DNA of 64,000 nt from Streptomyces sp. BHT-5-2 (GTDB taxonomy: Bacteria; Actinomycetota; Actinomycetes; Streptomycetales; Streptomycetaceae). Positions 48,135 to 57,073 of the stretch are shown piece after piece (position 1 is the stretch's first letter; every line of letters begins with the position of its first letter). The position numbers and the translations under genes are program-made. The stretch covers positions 1,550,001 through 1,614,000 of the forward strand of contig NZ_CP081496.1 in NCBI RefSeq assembly GCF_019774615.1, given 5' to 3'. Below the pieces are notes generated by a model, which had not been told where the DNA came from, did not search any database, and saw only the letters and a list, made by a program, of their open reading frames with translations.

Positions 48135-48635
48135 TCAGACGGCCCGGCGAAGGTGGCTGCCGCGGGACATGCGGGGCATTCCCGGGGCGAGGCGTGGTTC
48201 CCGGAGGACATCGCGGGTGATCCGCGGTTCACGGGGAACGTCGGGGGTGAGACGTGGCTCCCGGGCCACCTCACGCGTCGTCTCCCGGGCCACGTCACGC
48301 GCCACATCCAGGGCGCTCCGCTGGTCACGGACGTCACGGACGTCACGGGTGGCATCGGGGGTGAAGCGCGGATCGACGGTCACGGTGGCCGCGCCGAGGG
48401 GTTCGGCCAGGGCGCGCAGCGCGGGCGCGGAGAGCCGCACCCAGGGCTGGCCGCCGCCGAGCACCTCGGCCAGCCGCTGCGGTGAGGTGAAGCCGACGGC
48501 GGTGCGGCCGCCGAGCGGGGTGCGGAACAGGCGGGCGGTGCAGCCCGCGGGGCCCGGCCGGACGGGAACGAAGAGCGGCCCGGCCGGGACACGATCAGCA
48601 GGCTCGGGGTCTTCCGCGTGGAGATGGTGGGACAC
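48135..48635 (-). CDS. SAV_915-family protein with repeat tail
   Basis: 166 aa. Residues 1-90 (PAGPLFVPVRPGPAGCTARLF, RTAVGFTSPQRL) match the Streptomyces SAV_915 family (SseB-like), of unknown role. The C-terminal 75 residues consist of imperfect repeats of about 10 residues on the pattern REPRLTPDVP, strongly charged. GTG 48635 has GAGGAG upstream. The stop is 21 bases before the lysA start, so both are one operon. Confidence 0.75.
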   Translation of the reverse strand: MSHHLHAEDPEPADRVPAGPLFVPVRPGPAGCTARLFRTPLGGRTAVGFTSPQRLAEVLGGGQPWVRLSAPALRALAEPLGAATVTVDPRFTPDATRDVRDVRDQRSALDVARDVARETTREVAREPRLTPDVPREPRITRDVLREPRLAPGMPRMSRGSHLRRAV

Positions 48636-48940
48636 GGCGTTGCTCCTCGACGGGATGGCTGCCCCGGACCGGTGGACTGCGTGTGCGCCGGGGCTCGGCA
48701 CAGACGCTATGCCCGGTGCGGGGGGCGTCCCTCTGCTCCATTACGCGTCGTTGACGGTTTCCGGACCCGACTTGACGCGATGCTGCCGCAGGTGGCCGGA
48801 GTACGCCGCTGAGCGGCCGATTCCGGTCGCTCTGCGGTCCCGGACGGTCAACCGACCGTGACCTCCGACGGCCCCGCCCCCGTGGAGTTGCGGTCGTGCT
48901 TGACCTTGACACTGTGGAAACGACTCCACTGGAAGGCGTC
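48636..48940. other. Divergent promoter region
   Basis: 305 bases between the SAV_915 gene and the divergent MerR gene. An inverted repeat GTGGA (48914-48918) and TCCAC (48925-48929) with a six-base spacer sits after TTGACC (48900-48905), as in MerR-controlled promoters. No gene seen. Confidence 0.5.
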
Positions 48941-49846
48941 ATGTTCACCATCGGAGACTTCGCCAGGCACGGCCGTGTCTCGGCCCGCATGCTGCGTCAC
49001 TACGACGCCATCGGACTGCTTCGGCCCGCCCGTACCGACCCCGTCACCGGCTACCGCTTCTACGCGGCGGCCCAGCTCGCCCGGCTCAACCGCATCATCG
49101 CGCTCAAGGACCTCGGATTCGGCCTCCGTCAGGTGGCGGCCATCCTGGACGAGCAGGTGGACGCGGCGGAGCTGCGCGGCATGCTGCGACTGCGGCAGGC
49201 GCAGCTGGCCGCCGAACGGGCCGCCGCCGAGGCGCGGTTGGCGCAGGTCGAGGCGAGGCTCCGGACGATCGAGAGTGAGGGACGGATGTCCGCCGACGAT
49301 GTGGTGCTCAAGAGCACGGAGCCGGTCCTGCTCGCCGAACTGCGCGGAATCGCCGCCGGTTACGGCCCCGAGGACATCGGCCCGGTCATCACGCCGCTCT
49401 ACGAGGAGCTGGTGCGCCGGCTGCGGGCGGCGGGGGTGACGCCCACGGGGCCGGGGCTGGCGTACTACGAGGCGGCGCCGGAGGGCGCGGGCCTCGAAGG
49501 GGAGGGCACGGGGGACGCGGTGGTGGTGCACGCCGGGATGGCGGTCACCCGGGAGGAGTTGTCGAAGGCGGGGCGGAACACGGGCGACGGGGGCGGTTCC
49601 GCGCCCTCGGGGGCGTCGGCCGGGCAGGGCTTCGACGTCGTCGCCCTGCCGGGTCTCGAACTCGCCGCGACCGTCGTCCACCGCGGCCCGATGAGCCGGA
49701 TCCTGCCGACCGCACAGCACCTCGCGCAGTGGATGGACACCAACGGCTACCGCTCGGCCGGGTACGCCCGCGAGCTGTATCTGGAGTGCCCGGACGACCA
49801 GGAGAAGTGGGTCACCGAGATTCAGGAACCGGTCGTCCGGGCCTGA
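48941..49846 (+). CDS. MerR family regulator with effector-binding domain
   Basis: 301 aa. MerR HTH (FTIGDFARHGRVSARMLRHYDAIGLL), coiled-coil (around 75-115, KLRQAQLAAERAAAEARL-like), and a C-terminal GyrI-like effector domain, interrupted by a Gly/Ser-rich insertion near 215-245. Like BmrR/TipA-type regulators it probably senses a small cationic drug. ATG 48941 follows GGAAGG; GTG 48896 is alternative. The last 25 bases overlap the convergent LysR gene. Confidence 0.86.
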   Translation: MFTIGDFARHGRVSARMLRHYDAIGLLRPARTDPVTGYRFYAAAQLARLNRIIALKDLGFGLRQVAAILDEQVDAAELRGMLRLRQAQLAAERAAAEARLAQVEARLRTIESEGRMSADDVVLKSTEPVLLAELRGIAAGYGPEDIGPVITPLYEELVRRLRAAGVTPTGPGLAYYEAAPEGAGLEGEGTGDAVVVHAGMAVTREELSKAGRNTGDGGGSAPSGASAGQGFDVVALPGLELAATVVHRGPMSRILPTAQHLAQWMDTNGYRSAGYARELYLECPDDQEKWVTEIQEPVVRA

Positions 49847-50823
49847 GGCCGCGGCCCGGGGACGGAGCCGGTATCCGCTGTCCGCCGCCCGGCCGTGGCG
49901 GGCGAACCCCCGCCCACCAGGCACCGGTTCACCGTCTCGGCGAACTCCACCGCCGCCGGGCCGAGCGCCGCCCATTGGCGCACCGCCCAGCCGGTCGTCA
50001 GCGGCGGCAGCGCCGGGATCGGCACCAGCCGCAGGCCGGGGTGGCCAGCGGTGGCCCGGTGTCCGGGGAGGCGGGGGACGACGGCGGGGCCGACGCCGAG
50101 TTCGGCGAGGAGCAGTGCGGTGTCCCAGTCCGCGACGCTGGTGGCGCTGGGGCCGGGCACCGCGGGATCGGCTGCCGGGGCGCCGTCCCGGTGGGCGAGG
50201 TGTCCGTCGAGCCGCATGCGGGACGTGGAGTTCTCCGGCAGCCGGACGAGGCGCAGGCCGGCCAACTCGTCCGGCTCGACCCGGTCGCGGGCGGCGAGCG
50301 GGTCGCCGGCGCGGACCGCGAGCACCCACGGCAGACCGATCACCGGGTGCTGCTCGATGCCCCGTACGGGCGGGCCGATGGTGATCCAGGCGAGTTCGGA
50401 GTCGCCGTCCGCGACCGCCTCGAAGCAGCGGCGGCTGGAACTCTCCGTGTGGAACTCCAGGTTGACGTGCGGGTGGCGGTCCCGGAAGGAGACCACCGCG
50501 TCGGACATGAAGTGCCGGACGGTGGTGGCGCCGGTGGTGACCCGGACCGTCCCGCCGTCGCCGCGCCGCATGTCGGCCAGCCGGCGCAGTGCCAGATCCA
50601 GTCCGCCCAGGCCGTCGGCGGCGGCGCGGTGCAGGAGCCGGCCGGCGGCGGTCGGGGCCACGCCGCGCGGCCGGCGCTCCAACAGGCCGATGCCGGCCTC
50701 CCGTTCGAGACGCCGGACACGCTGGCTGACGGCGGACTGGGTGCAGCCGAGGTCGCGGGCGACGGCACTGAGGCTGCCCGCCTCGCAGACGGCCACGAAG
50801 GCGCGCAGGTCGTCGAGGGTCAC
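49822..50823 (-). CDS. LysR family transcriptional regulator
   Basis: 333 aa. HTH at the N-terminus (DDLRAFVAVCEAGSLSAVARDLGCTQSAVSQRVRRLE), then the substrate-binding domain. GTG 50823 is used; TTG 50859 would add 12 residues. The last 24 bases overlap the MerR gene in antisense. Target unknown; it faces a tnpB fragment. Confidence 0.86.
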   Translation of the reverse strand: MTLDDLRAFVAVCEAGSLSAVARDLGCTQSAVSQRVRRLEREAGIGLLERRPRGVAPTAAGRLLHRAAADGLGGLDLALRRLADMRRGDGGTVRVTTGATTVRHFMSDAVVSFRDRHPHVNLEFHTESSSRRCFEAVADGDSELAWITIGPPVRGIEQHPVIGLPWVLAVRAGDPLAARDRVEPDELAGLRLVRLPENSTSRMRLDGHLAHRDGAPAADPAVPGPSATSVADWDTALLLAELGVGPAVVPRLPGHRATAGHPGLRLVPIPALPPLTTGWAVRQWAALGPAAVEFAETVNRCLVGGGSPATAGRRTADTGSVPGPRPQARTTGS

Positions 50824-50993
50824 CCGGTCACGGTAGTCCGGGTCCGGCCGGTAACCCAAGCAAGGGCTAAGGAGTTTGGAAGGAAACCCGAGGATTGACT
50901 TAGGGGTGCCGCCCCGGGACGATCGTCACAGGGCCCAGGGCGGCAACCCGGAACCGTGGACGGCCGTACGGTTCCGGGTGCCGACCCGCCGCC

Positions 50994-51380
50994 TTGTGGT
51001 TGCCGCCCGCACCGGTCGCCGACGTGACGGTGGTGTGGTCGCGGGATTTGCCCGCCGATCCGTCTTCCGTACGCGTCTACCGGGACGGCCTCGGGCACTG
51101 GTATGCGAGCTCTGTCGTCCCTGCTCAGGTCGAGCCGCTGCCCACGACAGGGCGTGCGATCGGCATCGACCGGGGCGTCCGCGAAACGGCGACCACCACT
51201 GGCGATACCCACGACCTCCGGTACGCCGGGCACGGCAAGAAGGCCAACGGGAAGCTGGCCAAGTACGACCGGATGACGGCCCGCCGCAAGCCGAAGAAGG
51301 GACAGGCCGGCTCGAAGTGCTACCGCGCGGCGAAGCGGTTGCGAGCCAGGCTGTGTAAGAAGGTCGCCCGGCCGGGGACC
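50994..51380 (+). pseudogene. Truncated TnpB-like (IS200/IS605 OrfB) remnant
   Basis: The frame from 50994 reads WSRDLPADPSSVRVYRDGL, GHWYASSVV, then GRAIGIDRGVRETATT, matching the middle of TnpB: the beta-strand region followed by the first RuvC Asp (GIDRG). It breaks off after about 120 codons, before the Glu and the second Asp of the RuvC site and the zinc finger; the downstream frame is unrelated. The upstream half also lacks an intact frame. It is a dead fragment in a gap between LysR and AsnC genes. No end sequences or tnpA seen. Confidence 0.75.
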
Positions 51381-51459
51381 CACTCTCGGCGGGACGCCGC
51401 CCGATCCCCCAGCCATGGCGATCCCGGCGGTGCAATCCGACACGGGTTAGCCTCCAACG

Positions 51460-52482
51460 GTGAAAAGCGACGGAACCGCGGTCCGGCCCGCGGCCTTCGA
51501 CGAACTCGACCGGCGACTGGTGCACGCCCTCCAGACCGACGGCCGGGCCCCCTTCAGCCGGATCGCCGCCGTCCTCGGCGTCTCCGACCAGACCGTCGCC
51601 CGGCGCTACACCCGGCACCGCGGCTCCGGCGGGCTCCGGGTGCGGGGCCTGGCCGAGCCACGGGCGCTGGGCGAGGTGGAGTGGCTGGTGCGGGTGCAGT
51701 GCGCGCCGGACGCCGCGCTGACCGTCGCCGAGGCGCTGGCCCGCCGCCCGGACACCTCCTGGGTCAGCATGATGTCCGGCGGCACCGAGATCACCGCGAT
51801 CTGCCGGTCGGCGAGCAGTGAGCACAGTGACGCGCTGCTGCTCCAGAAGCTGCCGCGCACCCCGAGGGTGGTCGGGGTGGCCGCGCACTGCCTGCTGCAC
51901 GAGTTCTACGGCGGACCGCAGAGCATGATCAGCAAGTCCGGTGCGCTGACTGCCGAGGAGGCTGCCCGGCTGAGCCCGCCGGCGCCCCGGCGGCCGTCCG
52001 AGCCGGTGGAGCTCTCCGACGCCGACCGGCGGCTGTTCGAGGCGCTCGGCCGGGACGGCCGGGCCCCGCTCGCCGAACTCGCCGCGGTCACCGGCTGGTC
52101 GCCCACCACCGTCCGCCGCCGGCTGGAGACGCTGCGGGCGGACGGTGTCCTGTACTACGACGTCGACTACGACCTGCGGCTGTTCGGCTTCGGGGTGATG
52201 GTGGCGCTGTGGCTGTCGGTTGCGCCCGCCGAACTCGCCGCCACCGGCGAGGCGTTGGCGGCACACCCGGAGGTCGCCTTCGCCGGTGCCACCACCGGGC
52301 CGCACAACCTCTTCGCGTCGGTCCTGTGCCGGGACACCGGCGGGCTCTACACCTATCTGACGACCCGGGTCGCGGCGCTGCCGGGGGTACGGACCATGGA
52401 GAGCTCGCCCCGTATCCGGCACATCAAGGGGCCGGGCCCGTATCTCACGCTCGGCCCCACCGCCACGAGGAGCCGCCGATGA
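51460..52482 (+). CDS. Double-domain Lrp/AsnC family regulator
   Basis: 340 aa: two complete Lrp units in tandem. HTH one (residues about 15-60, FDELDRRLVHALQTDGRAPFSRIA), ligand domain; HTH two (about 180-230, LSDADRRLFEALGRDGRAPLAELA), ligand domain. GTG 51460 has no ribosome site and lies about 10 bases after TTAGCC, suggesting leaderless transcription. The stop overlaps the rhomboid start (ATGA), so both are coupled. Confidence 0.88.
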   Translation: MKSDGTAVRPAAFDELDRRLVHALQTDGRAPFSRIAAVLGVSDQTVARRYTRHRGSGGLRVRGLAEPRALGEVEWLVRVQCAPDAALTVAEALARRPDTSWVSMMSGGTEITAICRSASSEHSDALLLQKLPRTPRVVGVAAHCLLHEFYGGPQSMISKSGALTAEEAARLSPPAPRRPSEPVELSDADRRLFEALGRDGRAPLAELAAVTGWSPTTVRRRLETLRADGVLYYDVDYDLRLFGFGVMVALWLSVAPAELAATGEALAAHPEVAFAGATTGPHNLFASVLCRDTGGLYTYLTTRVAALPGVRTMESSPRIRHIKGPGPYLTLGPTATRSRR

Positions 52483-53255
52483 AGCCACCGCCGCCCCGGG
52501 CCCTGGCGGACCGGGCGAGGAACTGGGTCTGGGACTGGGTGCGTTCCGCGCCCGGGACGCACATCTGGCTGCTGATCATCGGCATCACCAGCCTGGTGAT
52601 CGCCTCGGCCTCCGAGGGGCTGGAGCAGTTCCTGCTGCACCGCACCAGCAGCAACATCCACGAGCTGAACGAGCATCCGGTGCCCTCGCTCCTGATCAGC
52701 GGGTTCTGGATCGAGCAGCCGGGGTCGTTCCTGCTCTACGTGGCGATGTTCGAGCTGGTGCACGCCAACGTCGAGCGCTGGATGGGCAGTTGGCGCTGGC
52801 TGCTGACGGTCGGCGCGGCGCATGTCGCGGCCACCCTGGCCAGCCAGGAGCTGGTGCTGCTGGCCATCGAGGGCCACCGGCTGCCGCGCTCGATGACCCA
52901 TGTCGTGGACATCGGCGTCTCCTACGGCCTGGCCGCCGCGGCCGGGGTGCTGACCTACCGGCTGCGCCCGCCCTGGCGCTACGGCTATCTCGTCGGCCTG
53001 CTGGCGTTCTTCGGGGTGCCGCTGGCGACCGGGGCGACCTTCACGGACTTCGGCCACGCCATAGCGCTGGCGCTGGGTTTCGCGGCCTGGCCGCTGACCC
53101 CGGCGGGGCGCCCGGGCCCGGACGACGCGGACAAGCGGGACGAAGACGCGCCGGACGACAACGCGCCGGACGAGGACATGGCGGGCGACGACGCGGCGGG
53201 CGCGGGCGGCGGCACGGACCGGCCGGGGCCGCCGCCCGGGAGGCGTCAGGAGTAG
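52479..53255 (+). CDS. Rhomboid-like intramembrane protein
   Basis: 258 aa, six hydrophobic helices. The segment GVSYGLAAA could hold a rhomboid Ser, and FGHAIALALG the partner His in a late helix, as in rhomboid-like proteins; whether it is active cannot be decided. Tail is Asp/Gly/Pro-rich and disordered. ATG 52479 overlaps the AsnC stop. Last 10 bases overlap the convergent HAD gene. Confidence 0.78.
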   Translation: MKPPPPRALADRARNWVWDWVRSAPGTHIWLLIIGITSLVIASASEGLEQFLLHRTSSNIHELNEHPVPSLLISGFWIEQPGSFLLYVAMFELVHANVERWMGSWRWLLTVGAAHVAATLASQELVLLAIEGHRLPRSMTHVVDIGVSYGLAAAAGVLTYRLRPPWRYGYLVGLLAFFGVPLATGATFTDFGHAIALALGFAAWPLTPAGRPGPDDADKRDEDAPDDNAPDEDMAGDDAAGAGGGTDRPGPPPGRRQE

Positions 53256-54070
53256 AGCCGCTCCAGCACCACCGCGACGCCGTCGTCCTCGTTGGAGGCG
53301 GTGACCTCGTCGGCGACGGCCGTGAGTTCGTCGTGCGCGTTGGCCATCGCCACACCGTGCGCGGCCCAGCCGAACATCGGCACGTCGTTGGGCATGTCGC
53401 CGAACGCCACGGTCTCCTTGGCGGTGATGCCCAGCCGGCGGGCGGCCAGCGACAGCCCGGTGGCCTTGGTCAGGCCGAGCGGCAGCAGCTCGACGATCTG
53501 CGGCCCGGCGACCATCACGCCGACGAGGTCGCCGGCGACCTGGCGGGCGGCCCGGGCCAGCTCGTCGTCGTCCAGTGTCGGGTGCTGGATGTAGACCTTG
53601 TTGAGCGGGGCGGACCACAGCTCTTCGGGTTCGTCGATCGGCAGGCTGGGCAGCGGGCCGTCCTGGACCTGGTAGCCCGGGCCGACCAGCACCTCGCCGG
53701 CCAGGCCGTCCCGGCTCGCCGCCAGGTGGAGCGGACCGACCTCGGCCTCGATCTTGGACAGCGCGAGGCCGGCCAGCTGCCGGTCGAGCGTCACCGACGT
53801 CAGCAGCCGCCGCTCGCCGGCGTGGTAGACCTGCGCGCCCTGCCCGCACACCGCCAGGCCCTGGTAGTCCAGGGCTTCGAGGATGTGCCGGGTCCAGGGC
53901 ACCGCGCGGCCGGTGACGACGATGTGCGCCGCGCCCGCCGCGGTGGCCGCGGCGAGCGCCCGGCGGGTGCGCTCGGAGACGGAGTCGTCGTGGCGCAGCA
54001 GCGTCCCGTCGAGGTCCGTCGCGATGAGTCTGTACGGCAGCGGCGAACCCGCCGGGGCTGGGGAACTCAC
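53246..54070 (-). CDS. HAD-superfamily hydrolase (Cof type)
   Basis: 274 aa. DLDGTLL motif I near residue 17, VTGRAVPW motif II, GDMPND motif IV. It shares the C-terminal pattern [11 protein letters not shown] with the HAD gene at 25283-26239, and is probably a paralog. GTG 54070 overlaps the serS stop (GTGA). Substrate unknown. Confidence 0.87.
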   Translation of the reverse strand: MSSPAPAGSPLPYRLIATDLDGTLLRHDDSVSERTRRALAAATAAGAAHIVVTGRAVPWTRHILEALDYQGLAVCGQGAQVYHAGERRLLTSVTLDRQLAGLALSKIEAEVGPLHLAASRDGLAGEVLVGPGYQVQDGPLPSLPIDEPEELWSAPLNKVYIQHPTLDDDELARAARQVAGDLVGVMVAGPQIVELLPLGLTKATGLSLAARRLGITAKETVAFGDMPNDVPMFGWAAHGVAMANAHDELTAVADEVTASNEDDGVAVVLERLYS

Positions 54071-55356
54071 TTGGCGACGGGCTCCAGCACCTCGCGGCCG
54101 CCGAGGTACGGGCGGAGCACCTCGGGGACGCGGACCGAGCCGTCCGGCAGCTGGTGGTTCTCCAGGATCGCCACGATGGTCCGCGGGACGGCGCAGAGCG
54201 TGCCGTTGAGCGTCGCCAGCGGGCGGACCTTCGGCTTGCCCTCGGCGGTCTCCCGCATCCGCACGGAGAGCCGGCGGGCCTGGAACTCGTTGCAGTTGGA
54301 CGCCGAGGTCAGCTCGCGGTACTTGCCCTGGGTCGGGATCCACGCCTCGCAGTCGAACTTGCGGGAGGCGGAGGCGCCCAGGTCGCCGGTGGCGACGTCG
54401 ATCACCTGGAACGGCAGCTCCAGGCCCGTCAGCCACTGCTTCTCCCACTCCAGCAGCCGCCGGTGCTCGGCCTCGGCGTCCTCCGGCGCGACGTAGGAGA
54501 ACATCTCCACCTTGTCGAACTGGTGGACCCGGAAGATGCCCCGGGTGTCCTTGCCGTAGGTGCCGGCCTCGCGGCGGTAGCACGGCGAGAAGCCGGCGTA
54601 GCGCAGCGGCAGCTGCTCGGCGTCGACGATCTCGTCCATGTGGTACGCGGCGAGCGGGACCTCGGAGGTGCCGACGAGGTAGTAGTCGTCGCGTTCGAGG
54701 TAGTAGACGTTCTCGGCGGCCTGGCCGAGGAAGCCGGTGCCCTCCATGGCGCGCGGGCGGACCAGGGTCGGGGTCAGCATCGGCGTGAAGCCGGCCTCGG
54801 TGGCTTGCGCGATGGCGGCGTTGACCAGCGCGAGCTCCAGCAGGGCGCCGACGCCGGTGAGGTAGTAGAAGCGCGAGCCGGAGACCTTGGCGCCGCGCTC
54901 GACGTCGATGGCGCCGAGCAGTTCGCCGATCTCCAGGTGGTCCTTGGGCGTGAAGCCCTCGGCGGCGAAGTCGCGGACGGTGCCGTGCGTCTCCAGGACG
55001 GTGAAGTCCTCCTCGCCGCCCACCGGGACGTCGGGGTGGACGATGTTGCCGAGCCTGCTCAGCAGCGCCTGGGTCTCTTCCTTGGCCTCGTCCTGCTCGG
55101 CGTCGGCGGCCTTGACGGCGGCGGCCAGCTCGCCGGCCTTCTTCAGCAGCTCGGCCTTCTCGTCGCCGGCGGCCTTGGGGATGAGCTTGCCGAGCGCCTT
55201 CTGTTCGGCGCGCAGCTCGTCGAAGCGGACGCCGGACGACCTGCGCCGCTCGTCGGCGGAGAGCAGTGCGTCGACGAGCGCGACGTCCTCTCCACGGGCG
55301 CGCTGGGAGGCGCGCACACGGTCGGGGTCCTCACGGAGCAGTCGAAGGTCAATCAC
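54067..55356 (-). CDS. serS: Seryl-tRNA synthetase
   Basis: 429 aa. The N-terminal coiled-coil arm (about 35-105) and class II motifs are visible: motif 2 near [18 protein letters not shown] and motif 3 near [18 protein letters not shown]. Charges tRNA-Ser. GTG 55356. Essential single copy. The HAD gene is coupled behind it. Confidence 0.98.
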   Translation of the reverse strand: MIDLRLLREDPDRVRASQRARGEDVALVDALLSADERRRSSGVRFDELRAEQKALGKLIPKAAGDEKAELLKKAGELAAAVKAADAEQDEAKEETQALLSRLGNIVHPDVPVGGEEDFTVLETHGTVRDFAAEGFTPKDHLEIGELLGAIDVERGAKVSGSRFYYLTGVGALLELALVNAAIAQATEAGFTPMLTPTLVRPRAMEGTGFLGQAAENVYYLERDDYYLVGTSEVPLAAYHMDEIVDAEQLPLRYAGFSPCYRREAGTYGKDTRGIFRVHQFDKVEMFSYVAPEDAEAEHRRLLEWEKQWLTGLELPFQVIDVATGDLGASASRKFDCEAWIPTQGKYRELTSASNCNEFQARRLSVRMRETAEGKPKVRPLATLNGTLCAVPRTIVAILENHQLPDGSVRVPEVLRPYLGGREVLEPVAK

Positions 55357-55595
55357 CCCACCAGGCTACCGGGGGCGGCGGGCGGCACTCGACGTGATAT
55401 TCGCGGCTACGGCCACATGCCCGATTTGCGGTTATTTATTCCGTTGCGGGGAAACGGGTTCCGTGGCCCCCGCGAGATGGTCGCCGTGACGCATCGTAAG
55501 GCCCTGCGGAATTCCTCGGACGGGGGTGCGAAAGGGGCATTCGCGGCGGAGGATTCTGCGTGATCGACGGTCTGCCCTGGGAGTTGTCCCCCGGG

Positions 55596-55996
55596 TTGTC
55601 CACAGGCGGGTGAGGGTGGCGGATTCTTATCCACAGGCTGTGTGTGAGATCTGTGGAAGCCGGAATTGATCATTCTGCGTCCGAAATGCTCACCTATGGA
55701 TTCTCGGTCCAAACCATGTTCACGCACTCTTTCGTGTGGGATTACCTCGCCCTAAAGGATTGATCACGGGAATTGTGCTGACGACATCCGAGGTGATCCA
55801 CTGTGCGGGACTGTGGACGGATGTGGGGTCACTAGAGGGATATGTCGACTCTGTCCGACTCTCATGTCGACTTACCCACAGGTCGAGAAGTGAGCCTGTG
55901 GATAACTTTGTGGACAACCGGAGAGGCGGCCGGACGGCACTCCGGACCGGCACCGCGGACCCGGCCGAAGGCGCAGGTCACCGCCTGTAGTCCACA
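55596..55996. promoter_or_regulatory. DnaA-box cluster between serS and pheA
   Basis: Perfect or known-variant DnaA boxes: TTGTCCACA 55596-55604 (+), TTATCCACA 55627-55635 (+), TTATCCACA reverse 55897-55905 and TTGTCCACA reverse 55909-55917. One-mismatch boxes: TTACCCACA 55872-55880 and TAGTCCACA 55988-55996; a weaker one is 55812-55820 (minus). The 667-base gap 55357-56023 has no gene. I recall a DnaA-box cluster (D78) near serS in S. coelicolor that affects replication timing; this is probably the same locus, not oriC. Confidence 0.82.
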
Positions 55997-56023
55997 GAAG
56001 AAGGGGTCGGCCGGCGGCGGGGC

Positions 56024-56950
56024 TCAGCCCCGGCCGTCCAGGCAGCGCGCCAGCCAGTCCGACGCCTCGGTGAACGCCGTGTCGGTCACCTGCGGCCGCA
56101 CGTTCGCGGTCACCTCGTCCGCCCGCGGATACGAGCCGAGGAACCGCACCTCGCGGCAGACCCGCTTCAGGCCCATCAGGACCTCGCCCACCCGGCGATC
56201 GGTGACATGGCCCTCGCAGTCCACCGAGAAGCAGTAGCGGCCGATGCCCTCGCCCGTCGGCCGGGACTCGATCCGCATCATGTTGACCCCGCGGACCGCA
56301 TACTCCTGGAGCAGCTCCAGCAGCGCGCCGGGGTGGTCGGCGGCCAGCCACAGCACCACCGAGGTCTTGTCCGCGCCGGTGGGCGCCGCGGGCCGGGCCG
56401 GGCGGCCGACCAGGACGAAGCGGGTGGCGGCGTTCTGTGCGTCGTGGATGTCGGTGACCAGCGACTCCAGGCCGTAGGTGGTGGCCGCGAACTCGCCGGC
56501 GAACGCGCCGTCGTAGCGGCCCTCCTGGACCAGCCGCGCCCCGTCGGCGTTGGAGGCCGCCGACTCCCAGACCGCGTCCGGGAGTTGGGCCGAGAGCCAC
56601 TTGCGGACCTGGGGCTGGGCGACCGGGTGGCCGGTCACCGTCTTCACGTCGGCCAGCGCCGTCCCCGGGCGGACCAGGAGCGCGAAGGCGATCGGCAGCA
56701 GCACCTCGCGGTAGATCATCAGCGGTTCGCCGGAGGCCAGTTCGTCGAGGGTGGTGGTCACCCCGCCCTCGACGGAGTTCTCGATCGGCACCAGGGCCGC
56801 CGCGGCCTCCCCGGCTCGTACGGCGTCCAGGGCGGCGGGTACCGAGACCATCGGGACCAGCTCGCGGGTCGCCGCCTCGGGGAGGGTGCGCAGCGCGGCC
56901 TCCGTGAACGTGCCTGCGGGACCGAGATAGGTATAGCGACTGGCCGACAT
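56024..56950 (-). CDS. pheA: Prephenate dehydratase
   Basis: 308 aa. PDT domain (1-185: YLGPAGTFTEAAL, PIENSVEGGVTTTLD, and GRYDGAFAGEFAATTYGL near the active site) and a C-terminal ACT domain (DHPGALLELLQEYAVRGVNMMRIESRP) that senses phenylalanine. It converts prephenate to phenylpyruvate. ATG 56950. Confidence 0.97.
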   Translation of the reverse strand: MSASRYTYLGPAGTFTEAALRTLPEAATRELVPMVSVPAALDAVRAGEAAAALVPIENSVEGGVTTTLDELASGEPLMIYREVLLPIAFALLVRPGTALADVKTVTGHPVAQPQVRKWLSAQLPDAVWESAASNADGARLVQEGRYDGAFAGEFAATTYGLESLVTDIHDAQNAATRFVLVGRPARPAAPTGADKTSVVLWLAADHPGALLELLQEYAVRGVNMMRIESRPTGEGIGRYCFSVDCEGHVTDRRVGEVLMGLKRVCREVRFLGSYPRADEVTANVRPQVTDTAFTEASDWLARCLDGRG

Positions 56951-57019
56951 CCGTGGACTCCCTCACATGCCTGCGGGAGCGCCCCGCCGTCTTCCGCCTG
57001 CCCTTGTCACGATACCGAG

Positions 57020-57073
57020 CGGCCGGGTGGCGGGCGGACGCGTTCCGCGGAGTGGTCGCCCGCCACCCGGCCG
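57020..57073. terminator. Strong terminator of the copper cluster
   Basis: Perfect 17-bp stem, CGGCCGGGTGGCGGGCG (57020-57036) with its complement at 57057-57073, loop 20 nt. It directly follows the dtpA stop on the minus strand. Confidence 0.85.

Noticed and set aside
55357..56023. Reading the DnaA-box region as the chromosome origin
   Set aside because: dnaA and dnaN are not adjacent, the box count is well below the roughly 19 recalled for Streptomyces oriC, and serS-pheA neighbours match the extra-origin cluster.
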